A stretch of 64,000 nucleotides of DNA from Melitaea cinxia (lineage: Eukaryota > Arthropoda > Insecta > Lepidoptera > Nymphalidae), in contig NC_059399.1 in the NCBI RefSeq assembly GCF_905220565.1, positions 18,344,501-18,408,500 of the forward strand, read 5' to 3'. The notes beneath the pieces are model-generated. The model saw only the letters and a program-made list of their open reading frames with translations, had not been told where the DNA came from and did no database searches. Shown piece after piece: positions 11,037 to 22,837 of this stretch. The stretch's first letter is position 1, and the number at the start of each line of letters is the position of its first letter. The position numbers were made by a program, and so were the translations under genes.

Positions 11037-11127
11037 ACTATCTTGATGAGAAATAAAAGTTTATATTAATAAATTTTAATAGCGAAAACATGTTATTCCG
11101 TTCAAAGTTAATAATATTAATGACAAA

Positions 11128-11372
11128 GATGTGTGGATTTAGTGGCGCTGTTTTTTAGATATTTAAATTTTATAATAAAACACGTTTTTTTTTTAAAAGC
11201 AGCTGCAGAGTTTTTTGGCGATTCTTATTTGCGGAATCCACATTTCGAATCTGTGGTAGCTTCACTATTAATGATAATAATTAATTGACTAAAACAATAA
11301 TTTTAATCTATAAAAGGATAATTCAAAAGTGCTTTGAAGACTAGTATAAATTGATTGATAGATTGATTCAGC
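11128..11372 (+). repeat. family K repeat (LINE 3'-end-like)
   Basis: The copy starts 'gatgtgtggatttagtggcg', contains 'gcggaatccacatttcgaat' and ends 'caaaagtgctttgaagac' with TTGAT units. Related copies are at 16155 and 53058, and its tail type is seen at 22978. It is non-coding and probably the 3' untranslated end of a LINE. Confidence 0.6.
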
Positions 11373-11694
11373 GCGTAACACCCCAAGATGGACATGGGTC
11401 TCTTTCTTCGTGTACCAGAATGAATTGAATTTATTTTGCCCTTGCTGTGAATTGCATCTGCGACTTTAAACGCACTCCGACTATTACTTATTGTTATTTA
11501 CAACATTATGAATCAATGTAATGACATACATATTTTATCTGTAAATATTAAAAAAAAATCTTCATACAACACTAGCGACATCTATACCACGCGTACAAAG
11601 ACATGAGATTATTTAAAAATATAAAAACTAATTTATGTATAGTAATAGTAAAACTATAAAAAAATAATAAAAGAAAAATATAAAAAGAACATAC

Positions 11695-11699
11695 AAAAA
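11695..11699 (-). terminator. pol III terminator of the initiator tRNA
   Basis: A T5 run on the minus strand begins 9 bases past the tRNA 3' end, the normal signal for RNA polymerase III release. Confidence 0.75.
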
Positions 11700-11707
11700 T
11701 TAGTTTC

Positions 11708-11779
11708 TAGCAGAGCGTGGTTTCGATCCACGGACCTCTGGGTTATGGGCCCAGCACGCTTCCACTGCGCCACTCTGCT
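11708..11779 (-). tRNA. initiator tRNA-Met (CAT)
   Basis: A 72-base cloverleaf on the minus strand supplies the translation-initiating methionine tRNA. The acceptor is AGCAGAG/CTCTGCT, giving the A1:U72 pair typical of eukaryotic initiators. The anticodon stem CTGGG/CCCAG carries the three G:C pairs used in initiation. The loop is CCCATAA with anticodon CAT at genomic 11745-11747. The T-loop has ATCG instead of TTCG, another initiator hallmark. The T-stem CGTGG/CCACG is intact and no variable arm is present. It stands alone with no tRNA neighbours. It looks functional. Confidence 0.95.
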
Positions 11780-12138
11780 CTTTGCTACTTCGACGAAATA
11801 GCTGTACGTTTACTAGAAGAGCAAATTGTAAATTTATATGTTGTATTTTTTGTGTGATTTTCCTTTTACTCAATTGTCAATTGTTACTCAACTACTTGTA
11901 AATATTTTTATCATCTACTACTACACTAAAAAAATACTTCATATGTATAATTAGTATTCATACGAGACATTTATGACAAAAAATGAAATTAAAAAAAACT
12001 TACAGAAAAAAATGTGGTAGTTCAAAGTTCACCGATCAGCGTATTCAATGTAGTTATATAGCTATAAAAACTTTTTGGTAATGATAATTTTTCTAAGTAT
12101 TACACGAACATTTCTGTCAGTGCTTTCTTGCTTCTTTT

Positions 12139-12400
12139 AACCGACTTTCAAAAAAGGAGGAGGTTCTAAATTCGACTGTATTTTTTAATGTATATTACTT
12201 CATAACTTTTGACTATGTGGACCGATTTCGATGATTTTTGTTGTAATCGAAAGGTGGTGCGTGTCATGTGGTCTCATTTAAATATACCTAATTGCGATCT
12301 AACGAGTACTTTTCGAGTTTTATCTAATAACGCGTATTTACTTGACTATTTTTTCCTCTACCTACGTTGTATTACTTGTCGATGTAATTGAAGTCGCCTT
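12139..12400 (+). mobile_element. family F inverted-repeat element
   Basis: The copy runs from AACCGACTTTCAAAAAAGG to TTGAAGTCGCC with degenerate terminal inverted repeats. The usual external T-run and the palindromic GTTTACGAGCAAAC flank follow to 12421. The interior differs from the 44911 copy in the middle ('gtggtctcatttaaat'), marking a subfamily shared with 57259. Confidence 0.65.
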
Positions 12401-12440
12401 TTTTTCGTTTACGAGCAAACATTTTTTTTTTTTTTTTTTT

Positions 12441-12556
12441 GTTATTAAGTTTGTATTGATGTAACTCAGTGAATTGTAGACAAATATAGGTTTTAACGTT
12501 GTGGTTCTAATCGATGTAATCGAAGTCATTTTTTTTTCGTTTGCTAGCAAATACAA
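12441..12556 (+). repeat. second family F terminal piece
   Basis: Directly after a T19 run (12422-12440), a second copy of the family end appears: 'cgatgtaatcgaagtcattt', T-run and 'cgtttgctagcaaatac'. It looks like a partial tandem duplication of the element end. Confidence 0.55.
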
Positions 12557-12899
12557 TTACATAATAAATAATAAGCCAAGTAGACACAGTCACGAGTAAG
12601 AGCTAGTCATAAATACAAGAACAGTACAAAAAACCGAGCTACACAAGTACCATCAAACAATATTGTACTTAATAAAATTAAATATTCGAGTGAACATATC
12701 GCTAGCCGCCGGCGGTACTCGTTCACAGTTCAGTTCTTCACATTTGTGAATATTATAAATTTATTCCAGTGATTTAATACGTGATATATTGTTGCATGTT
12801 TTAAATTTTATGTAAATTAATGAAGTGTGATACGAATGATTCATCTATTAAATTGATTGATAATTATATTTATTTCTTCTTTTCATGCTTATAACAATA

Positions 12900-13085
12900 C
12901 TAGCGACCCGCCCCGGCTTCGTACGGTTGCAAAAACTATCAGTGTTCTTCTACTATTACACATATAAACCTTCCTCTGAAATCACTCTATTTACTAAAGA
13001 AAACCACATCAAAATCCGTTGCGTAGTTTTAAAGATCTAAGCATACAGATAGCGGGAAGCGACTTTGTTTTATACTATGTAATGA
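12900..13085 (-). mobile_element. short non-autonomous Helitron
   Basis: Read on the minus strand it begins TC (13084-13085) after host A and ends CTAG (12900-12903) before host T, the standard Helitron A|T insertion. The interior is about 93% identical by eye to 55826-56013. No Rep/helicase coding remains. Confidence 0.75.
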
Positions 13086-13812
13086 TAAATAATCATGTTG
13101 CCTATGTTGTTAATGCAATTATGTAAAACTTTTTATTATTATTGTTTTTTTTTCGATATTTAGGTACACGTCCTAACCACTATGTCATATCGTGCCCTAT
13201 GCCCAGAGGTTTTTTGAAAGGGTTCTAAAGAAATTTCGCTTCAAATGGCATAATTATTAAAAGTTTGTCTCTGTATTATTAAAACAACTATTGACGCCAA
13301 CATTCACTCTGCCTATCCTAATACGGCAATTAGTTAATATGGCGTATCATTACCGGGAGGGTCCCACAGGCGTCTGGCTACAATGACGCCACCTCGGGGA
13401 GTCGCCAATAAAACTACAAAAGCACCCCGCAGTGACCATAGCGTTCTTTATGGCGTTAAAACGGTTAATCCCATTCCCCCTTATTGCTTTGCTAATACTT
13501 ATTTTTAAGGAAAGAGGATTTGTTCTTATCGATGTGAACGTATCAGGGAAATACGAAGCTTGGATTTTAAATTTTGATAAATGAATGAAGATAAGTCTGT
13601 AATTTTGTCGTGACTTGTTGGATTAGGTTTTTTTTTGGAACATCAAAGGCACTTCAGCATATTGAACATGTGGTTCTGAATGAAAGTACACAGTTTTTAA
13701 TAAAAGCTAATACAGTTATTTCATCAAGTGTTCAGCGTGTGAAAAAATCAAGCTCGTGGTCAGTCGTGAGAGAAGTAGATAGTGTGATTCGTTAATTCAG
13801 CGGCAGTCTGAT
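13086..13812. other. no gene seen
   Basis: Mostly AT-rich, with a GC-richer patch at 13340-13450 lacking a convincing frame. Confidence 0.45.
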
Positions 13813-14144
13813 TCATCATCATTTCAGCCTATCACAGTCTACTGTTGGACATGGGCCTCCAAAAGTTCGCGCCAAAATGGCGTGAACTCGTGTGTATTGC
13901 CCATAGTCACCACGCTGAGCAGGCGGGTTGGTGACCGCAGGGCTGACTTTGTCGCACCGAAGACGCTGCTGCCTGTCTTTGGTCTGTGTATTTCAAAGCC
14001 AGCAGTTGGATGGTTATCTTACCATCGGTCGGCTTTTTAAGTTTCAAGGTGGTAGTGGAACTGTGTTATCCCTTAATCGCCTCTTACGACACCCACGGGA
14101 AGAGAAGGGGTGGCTATAGTCTTTACTACCGTAGCCACACAGCA
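13813..14144 (-). mobile_element. family D retroposon, full length
   Basis: The minus-strand copy runs from a 5' end at 'ccgtagccacacagc' to the RTE-like end and a short (TGA)n tail at 13813. It spans about 330 bases with the same internal order as 27699-28013. No tRNA-like promoter boxes were seen. The last codons read E-L-x-E-A-x-V-Q-Q type with substitutions. Confidence 0.8.
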
Positions 14145-14185
14145 ACAGAGTTGTTACTTAAGACTAGTTGTTAGTTGTTATTAGA

Positions 14186-14392
14186 CAATATCTTGCTCCA
14201 AATTTGGAGCAGGCCGAAGAAGTATCTCAACCTTACGGAAGACCACAGCTAAATATTGCTTCCAAGTAGTGTTGTGTCCTGTGATGAGTAAGGTAGCCGA
14301 AGTTCCTGGAGAGGGTTAGGGTAAGGAAAGCAGCGTGCTTACAAAGCTCCTAGCTTTAAAAGTGTTCGTAGGCTTCGGTATACGCTTACCAT
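14186..14392 (+). repeat. family E repeat
   Basis: Diverged copy with 'tccaaatttggagcaggccg', 'gatgagtaaggtagccg' and 'ggtatacgcttaccatcag'. Confidence 0.65.
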
Positions 14393-15141
14393 CAGATATA
14401 AGAAGGCTAATGTATGTGATGCTATATGATATGGCTGGAAAAATTTAAAGAAATACCAAAAAATTCTAAATGTCTCCAAAAAACGAAGAGTGAATCCCGG
14501 GGGCACGACACCCGTCATAAACCAAAATTAAAACTATCCAATACATTACCCGGGCACAATAAAACCATCGCGGCCCGACTAAATACTCTACATTAGGATA
14601 TCGTTAGTAAAATGACGTAGCCCGTGACGTAACAAAACACAAGACGAACAAAACTTCAATCAATTTTTAACCATATTGAGTTAACAATAAGATGCAAATT
14701 TGAATGATATAAGATTTGCTTTAAGCTGTTTTATTGTGAAAAGAGAGCAATATTTTTTTTATGGAGCTGCCGTATGACAATATTTCCCCGCGCTTATAAA
14801 TTATTTTGCCAATTCCGTGTATTGTTTTATTATCACTTTTTTGTTCACATTAGTCGAAATAAAACTAAGATCAAGTTAATAGATGTAACAAAGTGATATA
14901 TTATACCAGAACATTCCTTGAATGAATTTACAATGACATTTACATGGCCTCTTACGTTTCAATAAAGGTATGAAATAACATTGAATTGTCTAATAAATAT
15001 TTTACAAATAAGAATCCATAATATATAATTAATGATAAACAATTTCCTCTTAGATATTTCGAATGCAAATTATGGCCTTCTTTAACCGTGGCAGATAATT
15101 ATTTAAAAGTATTCAGTACGGTAATGCAACTAAATTCAGGT
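14393..15141. other. no gene seen
   Basis: AT-rich, no coding or repeat signal that I can support. Confidence 0.4.
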
Positions 15142-15285
15142 GGGGCACAACAGAATATACCCTGCTCAAAATCTGGAGTAACCCGACTGGGAAAATACCT
15201 CGATCTTACAGAATATCACAGGTAAATAGTACTATCAAGCCATGTTGTGTTCCTCTGGTGAGTAAGGTGACCAGAGCTCGTGGGG
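15142..15285 (+). repeat. family E 5' half
   Basis: Runs from 'ggggcacaacagaatatacc' through 'ggtgagtaaggtgaccagag'. The 3' half is absent. Confidence 0.7.
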
Positions 15286-16154
15286 TTTAGAATAAAATTA
15301 CAAAATCATTAAAATCGATTAAAGAGGTAAAGCACGTAATAAATCCACTTACTAATACTCTTCAAGAGTACTGAATACTGCAACCAGTTTCGTTAAGCAG
15401 ATATTGCATTAATGAAATAGTGACCCACTGGCATTTAGAAAAAATAATATATTAATTTATTTTTCCTTTATAGTACCTCATATAGGTACAGTAGACATTG
15501 GGTCGGTTTACTAAGTACATGTGTTAGTTATAATGAAACAACTTTTTCGGATTTTATCGCGGTTTATTATATTTTTTAGATGCACGACGTTTCAGATACT
15601 TTACAGTAACCATGGTCACGGGAGAACGTATATGAAATTCGCGTAAACATTAAAAAACAATATTATGTATTAGGATTGATAATACGTAATATTTCATGAA
15701 ACCATTTAATCATAACAAAACTAAATAAAGTTTAGCGATACAAAGGAAACTTGTAAAGTATTTTATTCCGTCCCGCCATCGTTCATAAAATAATAGTCGT
15801 CATCAGAGGGACGCTTAACAAATGATATGACGCGCCATTGTTAAAGCTATTGTTGTTTTGCTTATCATCCCTGTAAAAGATTATATGTACCTTTCGCTCG
15901 ATTCTCGACTTTATTGCAACGGGACAAAGGTCATATGTTTGGTAGAAACTAATAAGTCGCATGTGTAAAATTATTTTATTGCCAAGCTTTGAATGCAAGT
16001 CACTTGCGTGCACATACGTACGTACGTTTCGTCTGTTCGCTGTTTTGTTTTGTATTAATTAAGTTTATGTGTTGCTATTAATTTTGTGACTGGTTTTTTT
16101 TTGTTCCATTTTTAAATTGTAATTTTTTTTCTTTATTTTATATGTAAAAAAAAA
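15286..16154. other. no gene seen
   Basis: AT-rich. Short tandem ACGT units (TACGTACGTACG) lie at about 16015-16026. Confidence 0.4.
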
Positions 16155-16240
16155 TCGTAACGACGAAGTTACTTGCCGATTCTTATCTGCAGAATCTACA
16201 TTCCGAATCGGTGGTAATCGGTGGTTCCACCACACTTACA
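16155..16240 (+). repeat. family K fragment
   Basis: Contains 'cttgccgattcttatctgca' and 'gaatctacattccgaatcgg', matching 53058-53232. 'AATCGGTGGT' is duplicated in tandem. Confidence 0.55.
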
Positions 16241-16377
16241 CTTATGCTAGTGTACCTATACAGTTATATTGCAACCTAAAGTAGACCTCGAAGTGTCCAA
16301 CGTACTGGGATATTAATTAAGAGAATAAATAAGTAGATATAAATAAATGAAAAAACTTTTAAAAATAAATATGCACC

Positions 16378-16505
16378 CTACATTATAAAATACCAAAAAA
16401 ACAAGCATAAACGCCCTAACCAAGACACATTTCTTTGTTGCATGAGTGGATTTGAACCTGCGACCGCTACCGCAAATGGCAGTGACAACTTAACCAACAC
16501 ATAAC
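16378..16505 (-). mobile_element. SINE with a third kind of tRNA-like head
   Basis: The minus strand begins 'gttggttaagttgtcactgc' and has the B-box-like 'ggttcaaatcc'. It then runs to an A-rich 3' side near 16378. This head differs from the A and B heads. Confidence 0.5.
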
Positions 16506-16520
16506 ATTCCATTGTAAACC

Positions 16521-16805
16521 TCGCTAGATGTAGTGGTGTGTGTGCCAGTATGCACTCAAACACCGGCGATTCTGGGTTCGATTCCCGCTCGGGGTGGATA
16601 TTTGTATTTGTACAAATATATCCTTCCGCTTTGGATGACTATTCTTGTCGGTCTTCCCACCATGTCTGGGATGACACGTTAGGATATGATGATATAAGCC
16701 CGGACCTTTCAACATTAGTAAATGTAGGTGTTATATTTACCCGCCAAGCTACAGTGGAGCATGAAGAAAGAAGCCTATATCCTGCTGTAACCGATGCAGG
16801 CTACG
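16521..16805 (+). mobile_element. family B SINE, diverged
   Basis: The head 'tgtagtggtgtgtgtgccag' has the B box 'gggttcgattcccgctcgg', followed by 'tttgtatttgtacaaatat'. The body is shared with family A. The tail is decayed ('aagcctatatcctgctgtaa'). The tRNA-like head differs from that of family A although the body and tail are the same. Confidence 0.7.
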
Positions 16806-17250
16806 GAAAAAGACATCCTCGAGCATAGTCTCAAGATGGCGATTCATAATAGAGACACCGCCGTCGTTGAGAGTATTCTCGAGATGTCAAAATAAAATTC
16901 GAATAGGTTGCTTTGCTTAGGAGGAGTAAGTTGGTGGTAATATAGACAATATTAAAAAAAATAAATTTTTTTTAAGAGAACTAAGATTAAGCTAGATATA
17001 AGTATAGTATTATAAGGAAATAATAATAATACAAAAAAAAATAGAAAAAAATTTTACCATTATATTAGATTAAGAACCGGTCGGTGGACTCACGTCTCTT
17101 TTGGAGACATTAAAAACATAGTCTAACTTGAACAGCGATGTTGCTGAGTAACGTCTACCTTGAAATAAAAAAAAAATAAAAATAAAAATTGCATGTTTTT
17201 AGAATAAAAAAGGACATGGGTTCATAAGCCCGTGGATGTATATCACTTGT

Positions 17251-17270
17251 AAAAAAAAAAAAAAAAAAAA
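17251..17270 (+). repeat. A20 homopolymer
   Basis: A run of twenty A that probably marks an old retroposon tail. The element upstream is not recognisable. Confidence 0.6.
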
Positions 17271-18570
17271 CCGATGCAGGCTCGATTTTGACCGAAACTT
17301 TACACCAGTAATGAACCAAAAAAAAAACACACAGAACTACTGTCACAGACTTCTTTCATCATCAGATTAATGGTATTTCTGTACGCACATTTATTAAGCG
17401 TCTGACCGTTTGTGCGTTTTGTTTCTGGGAACTTTCGTATCTGGTGATAGCGATCAGTCGCGTGGCCATTGTGCTGGTAGCCAGTCCGGGGTCCGTGACA
17501 CGTGTCTTTCATTATTTTCGCGCCAAAATGTTCCAACAACGCTTTGTTAGGAGATTAGGCGTGAGTAGGGTGAGGTATTTAATACATCCTTTATTTTCAT
17601 TCGAGATATTAACGTTATATATGAATTGACGATTAAAAAAATTGTACAATTATAAAATAACATTGATGACAAATCATGTCATTGTTTAATGTAACAAAAA
17701 TAATAAAAAAATGATATGTACATAATAGATTTGTTTCAATTGTTATAACATTTACATTACATACGTTAAATGTTTTGCACACTTGAAAAATGCAGTAATA
17801 ATTCTAATTAACTTAGGCTAGTAGTATATCACAGGAGCCTATTACTAAAGTTGATGAGATATGGTTTGAAAGGGTACCGAAAAAAGTGTATAGAGGAAAA
17901 ACCTTTGCTTCGACGCTAGGTGATCAGCGCAAATAAGCGGTGATGACGTACTAACTAAAGAGTCAAAGCTCCTAAGATTCTAAATCCATGTTAGGTAATC
18001 ATTGTACAACCAGGTTTAGGCATGGATTATGCCTAGGAATACAGAACACAATAATAGCGATAGTTATGTAACTAAAGCTATTCTAGCTTCTGAACCCCTA
18101 AATAATAGAAAGTTCAGCCTGATTCCAAAATGTTTCGAAATAAAAATGTTGGTCTGAATATTTCTAATCACATCTAGCACAAGCAATAAAGAATCAAATT
18201 TCGAAAAGGAGAGAACAGCGTAAAAGTTACATAAATAACTTAAAATCGCGGAACATTAGACACCCAGCATTCTTTTAATACTCATTTGAATAATATCGTA
18301 AGTTTCAAGCTTAGCGGTGCTTCTTAATGGCCAGTAAATAAACATTCACGAATTCTCGTTGACGTTTCGATGACATTAATGAAATTTTTAAACATTTTTA
18401 AACATTTTTAATGACGTTCACTGAATTTCTTTAATAGTTCTAATGCAAGCCGTTTGCATATATTATCAATATAGCGCTATGTTATCGATTTGAGTGCCAT
18501 TTAGTAGCGCTATATGTGAATTTAAAATTTCATTTTTGCAATATATATACAAACCCGTAGCGTATTGTAT
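17271..18570. other. no gene seen
   Basis: A GC-richer stretch at 17400-17560 contains a plus-strand open frame without domain or splice evidence. The rest is AT-rich, with a tandem 'aaacattttt' duplication near 18391-18410. Confidence 0.4.
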
Positions 18571-18700
18571 GACTAACCCGTTGGCGCAGTTTGTAGTGAC
18601 CCCGCTTTCTGCTCCGACGGTTGTAGGTTCAATTCCCACCCCGAGTCTAGATCTAATATATATTTATATATGTATTATTTATATGTATGTTTATGAAAAA
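18571..18700 (+). mobile_element. family C SINE head
   Basis: The tRNA-like head 'aacccgttggcgcagtttgt' carries a decayed B box (GGTTCAATTCCCAC). It is followed by a TATA-rich body with ATGTAT units. Confidence 0.65.
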
Positions 18701-18844
18701 AAAATGTAACTATACCAGTCAACACTAGCAGTTGCTTACTTTACTAACAGATGACCGTGTGTGTATGTTGAAAATATAATAAAAAATAAAATATGCTGTC
18801 CGGACAATGATGGTGATGTTTCGTTAATAACATTTTGGTTTTGC

Positions 18845-18907
18845 TTTTCCTTCTCCTACATGGGGAAAGAGACCTATGCCCAGTAGTGGGATATTACAGG
18901 CTGAAGC
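18845..18907 (+). mobile_element. family A SINE tail
   Basis: Only the last 60 bases remain: 'ctcctacatggggaaagaga' and '...tgggatattacaggctgaag'. The end still reads Y-A-Q-Q/x-W-D-I-T-G-stop with one change. Confidence 0.7.
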
Positions 18908-19618
18908 GTATTTGCTTTACTGCAATTTTTATAGTCATAACGTACGCAAATTTTAGACAATAAATCTCTATTAATATTATAAAACTGATGAGCGTAGTCG
19001 AAAGCGCTAGTCTTAGAAACTACTGGTTCTAATTGAAAAAAATATGTTTAAATTTCTTAAATTACTTATATTATTTAAGGGATGTTATTCTCCTCTATAA
19101 AGACATAAGGAATGTGAAGACATTCATTAGAAATACATGCACGACAAATTCCATGCACAAACAACTACACGACGTTATCTTTGCCTTTCAGTTAATTGAA
19201 GAACTTTTTTTTCCATTGGAACGTTTTGAGCGCAAGCTGTGACATTTACGTCTATGGACAAATACTGTACGCGATCGTATCAATAACTAGTTAGTTTTAC
19301 TCAACTATAGCCCCCAGTATTAATCACCCCCGTACGAAAATATTGAAACACAGTCGGCATTGTGCCGGTGGGCGTAACCGGGAATATTTATTATTTTTGT
19401 CACCATTGTATGCGAGTGGATTATAGCGGGTATTTAGATCAAATTGGGGATAAAACCCACTAATCTCACCGTTCCTTTGTGGTGTTGATATCGATTTTTG
19501 TAACAACACCAGTCTGTGGTGCAACGGGTCTAACACTTTTTATATAATTTGTATTTTGTCGTTTTGTTTCCATATAATCATTACAATCTAACAAATACGA
19601 GTCCCCTTAAATATCCTT
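18908..19618. other. no gene seen; possible unnamed repeat
   Basis: A GC-richer block at 19320-19530 ('caccagtctgtggtgcaacg') looks repeat-like, but I found no second copy in the window. Confidence 0.35.
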
Positions 19619-19977
19619 CAGTCAATCGCAGTCCACTGCACAATATAGGCCTTCCCAAGCTCGAGTCAAACATCCCGGTTGTAGGCAGTCCAGCTCTAGC
19701 CGTGACAAACATTTTTATTGGACATACGGGTGTTTGCCGTGGTCTGGGTGTTTGTGCAGTCCTTGTGGGTCTCCCCACCGTGCCTCGGAGAGCAAGTTAA
19801 GCTGTCGGTCCCGGTTGTTATCATGTACACCTGATAGCGATTGTTACTCATAGTAGGAAATATATCCGCCAACCCGCATTAGAACAGCGTGGTGGATTAA
19901 GCTCTGATCCTTCTCCTACATGGGGAAAAAAGCCTACGCCCAGTCGTGGGATATTACAGGCTGAAGCAGCTCAAGCC
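19619..19977 (+). mobile_element. family A SINE joined to an RTE tail
   Basis: A minus-strand RTE-like 3' end (19619-19695, 'caatcgcagtccactgc') runs without a gap into a plus-strand family A body at 'gtgacaaacatttttattgg'. The body then runs to a full tail ending 'tattacaggctgaagc'. The tRNA-like head is missing, replaced by the opposite-strand piece. Confidence 0.7.
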
Positions 19978-20721
19978 TTTACCAGCAATTTTATCTTCTT
20001 AAATAATATAATCCAGGAATATTCATATACTAGACAAGAATGGTTAGTTGTGAAGCATCAAATTTTCGCAAAAAGACAATTCTATCACCATTAAATGGTA
20101 TTATAAAATATCATGCAAGTATAATCCCCTACATAATAAACTCCTGACCATTATCTCAGCAGATGCTCGAACAATAGCAAAGTTATAAAAGCACCGTTTC
20201 GCTTTACACGTTTTTCATGATGTGATAAACGATAATGCTGCTTACATACATACATAAAACATGATTTATCACGGGTTTATATGTATTGTATGTCCTAAAC
20301 AGTCTACAGAATTGAACAGGGTTTTATTTTATTTGTCAAATCGTCACCTTCTCATCTAAAAGTCAAAATATTTATAAGATAATCTACATACTTGTAACTA
20401 AGAATAATAAAAATTTAAATTACTTAGTTTTCTAAGTAGTTACTGCTTAGCCGTAACAGAATTAAAAATATGCTGAGTAAGTGTGTGTGTGTGCAATTCA
20501 CACACGGCAGAAGAGAAACTTTGAAAAGTGGTAGGAAAGTTGCTTACGCGTTTCGAGCAGCGATGTATTCCCTCATTCTCTCCTATACATTTGTTTTTCT
20601 TTAACGTGACGAATTTTTGTTTCATCGAGTATCAAATCACAACGACTGTTAAGAAGTTTCACTTCGAAAAAACTTTTGAAACTTATTTTGAGAGAACGTG
20701 TGACGCGGCAACGTGTGACGC

Positions 20722-20852
20722 GTCAGTCCTTGGATGGGTGACCGCCTGGTTTATACCACTCTCGTTCTCGTCCGATCACCGAAGTTAAGCAACGTCGGGC
20801 GCGGTCAGTACTTGGATGGGTGGCCGCCTGGGAACACCACGTGATGTTGACA
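20722..20852 (+). pseudogene. chimeric 5S rRNA pseudogene
   Basis: From about 20751 the sequence matches insect 5S rRNA from an internal point to the 3' end, including the pol III internal promoter ('gaagttaagcaacgtcgggc', 'cttggatgggtggccgcctg') and the end 'gtgatgttgaca'. A T8 terminator follows. The first ~10 bases of the gene are missing and the 5' region is rearranged. A second partial piece of the 5S 3' half (20720-20749, 'cttggatgggtgaccgcctg') sits just upstream. A correct ribosomal RNA is not possible. It could be a pseudogene or the head of a 5S-derived SINE. Confidence 0.8.
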
Positions 20853-20879
20853 TTTTTTTTCAATTCGTTTTTTAATTCG

Positions 20880-21238
20880 CTTCACCCTGTAATATCTCAC
20901 TACTGGGCATAGGCCTCTTTCCTCATGTAGGAGAAGGATCAGAACTTAATCCACCACGCTGCTACAATGCGGGTTGACGGATATATTCCCTACTACGAGT
21001 AAAGATCGCTATCAGGTGTACATGATAACAACCGGGACCGACGGCTTAACGTGCTCTCCGAGGCACGGTGGGGAGACCCACAAGAACTGCATAAACACCT
21101 AGACCACGGCAAACACCTGTATGGCCAATACAAATGTTTGTCATGTGCGGGGATCGAACCCGCAACCGCCTCCGCAACAGGTACAACCCATGATGAAATT
21201 TCACTTCTAACATGTGTACTTTGTACGCACGCAAGTTT
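20880..21238 (-). mobile_element. chimeric SINE A insertion with direct repeats
   Basis: The minus-strand SINE A runs from tail 20880 to head about 21190. Instead of the usual head end it continues into 'gtacaaagtacacatgtta', a piece of family M (see 27240). Twelve-base direct repeats, TTTTTTAATTCG, flank the whole unit at 20868-20879 and 21239-21250. This suggests the chimera was inserted as one retrotransposed molecule. Confidence 0.65.
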
Positions 21239-21477
21239 TTTTTTAATTCGTTAGTTATAGATAACAGCCGACTTAAAAACATTTCAGTCAGAGATAAAAA
21301 GTCCTGGATAATTATTTATACATAACATCTATTTTCCAAGCTTAGTAAAATTAATAAACCTATAAATCTTGTCACGACTGACGCAATGTTGCACCATAAT
21401 CGCTTGATATTTTAATCGATAATTATCAAGTACGAGTTTATGAATGCAGCAGAACAGGTTATAAACATATGCATACA

Positions 21478-21802
21478 CTAGTTGTGCCCTGTGGTTTCAC
21501 CCGCGTTAATTTGAAGAAAAACCTATAGCTTTCCACGGTGAATGGGCTATCCAGCATAAAAAGAATGACGACGTATTGGCGTAGCGGTCACAGCACTGTA
21601 TGTCGCGCTAGCAGTCGTAGACTCAATCCCCGCGCGTGACCAAGATTTGTATTAGCCATATAATTGATTGTCGTGGTCTGAGCACTTGTGTTTGGGTATT
21701 ATGTGTGTTTCCAGACCCCCGACACAGAAGGACGATTCAATAGTTCCTGGAATTAGCACACACAAACAAATAAACATTTCAGCTTTATAATATTAGTATA
21801 GA
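21478..21802 (-). mobile_element. Helitron interrupted by a SINE
   Basis: The minus strand starts TCTATACTAATATTATAAAG (5' end 21802) and ends CTAG (21478-21481) with flanking A and T, a complete Helitron. The interior is broken at about 21572-21731 by an inserted tRNA-headed sequence with the B-box relic 'gactcaatccccgcgcg'. The Helitron sequence 'cctggaattagcacacacaa' resumes afterwards. Confidence 0.75.
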
Positions 21803-22837
21803 TAGCTCTTGAACTAATACACACTAAAATAATGAAACGATCAGTAAAATAATGAAAGTTCGAAGTTACGGGCTAATTTGATTATGTCATCGAATTATGT
21901 TATTTACAGAGTGTAGCGTGGTGTATTTATTGTATAGTAATTTTGATTGTATGTGTTAGTGTATGGTAATGTTGAGGTATGGTAATGTAGAGGAAGAGGT
22001 ATGGTAAGGAGGTGGTATCAATTTAGAGGAGAGAGTTGAAAATCAGTGTAAAGGTATGCAAGGTATGGGACTCGAAGAAGTCAGATTTAAGTCATTGGAC
22101 ATTAATAAAATGATACGACTCCAGAGGTTTACTCTCTAGAGTACATAACTTTAGTACAAAAATCTTGTCTGGAGTAGAAAAAAAACTAATAGTAAACAAT
22201 ATTAGATGCGTTTTCTTTAAGGACATAAAAACAAAATTTATACATTTGTCTTTGACAATAACAAGTTATCATTAAAACTTTCATCCCTCATTCAAATTCC
22301 TTTTAGGTCTTTTATACGGTAATAAGCATCCATTTCTAAAGTCTAGTCTAGCTCTGTAACAAAATTACTGAAAATCGGTTATAAGGTTTAGACGTAAAAT
22401 TTTTCAAGGTCATCAAGAAATCGCGCAAAGTTTTTTCTTTTAGTTTCATAATTGCAGTCTCTTCTGATATGGTTACATTTTGATATAAAATTAATACAAT
22501 TTTATTCATATTGCATTAATCGTTATAAATTAGAAGTGCAACATTCATTTAATGCTAGAAGTTAGTTTCATTACCTAAATATAGAAACTTGATTCCAACT
22601 TCTTGATAGCACTTGGGTACTAGCCAAAGTAAACACGTCATCGTCTCAAAGTTTCTTCGAGTAACAGTACATTAGCACTATAGCAGGCGTAGTAACCCTT
22701 AAAATGCTGCCTCGGGTCAAATAGAGCCCCTCGTACTTTCGTATCTGATCGAGGATTCACGAAGGAATAATTTGCAGAATTTGACCTTCACATTGTATAT
22801 CATCATCAACTTTTAATAATTCTACCATTTGAAGTGA
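21803..22837. other. no gene seen
   Basis: AT-rich. A local cluster of GTATGG/GTAATG units lies at 21950-22070. No domain-bearing frame. Confidence 0.4.

Noticed and set aside
16538..16828. A 96-codon open frame on the plus strand
   Set aside because: It lies entirely within a family B SINE.
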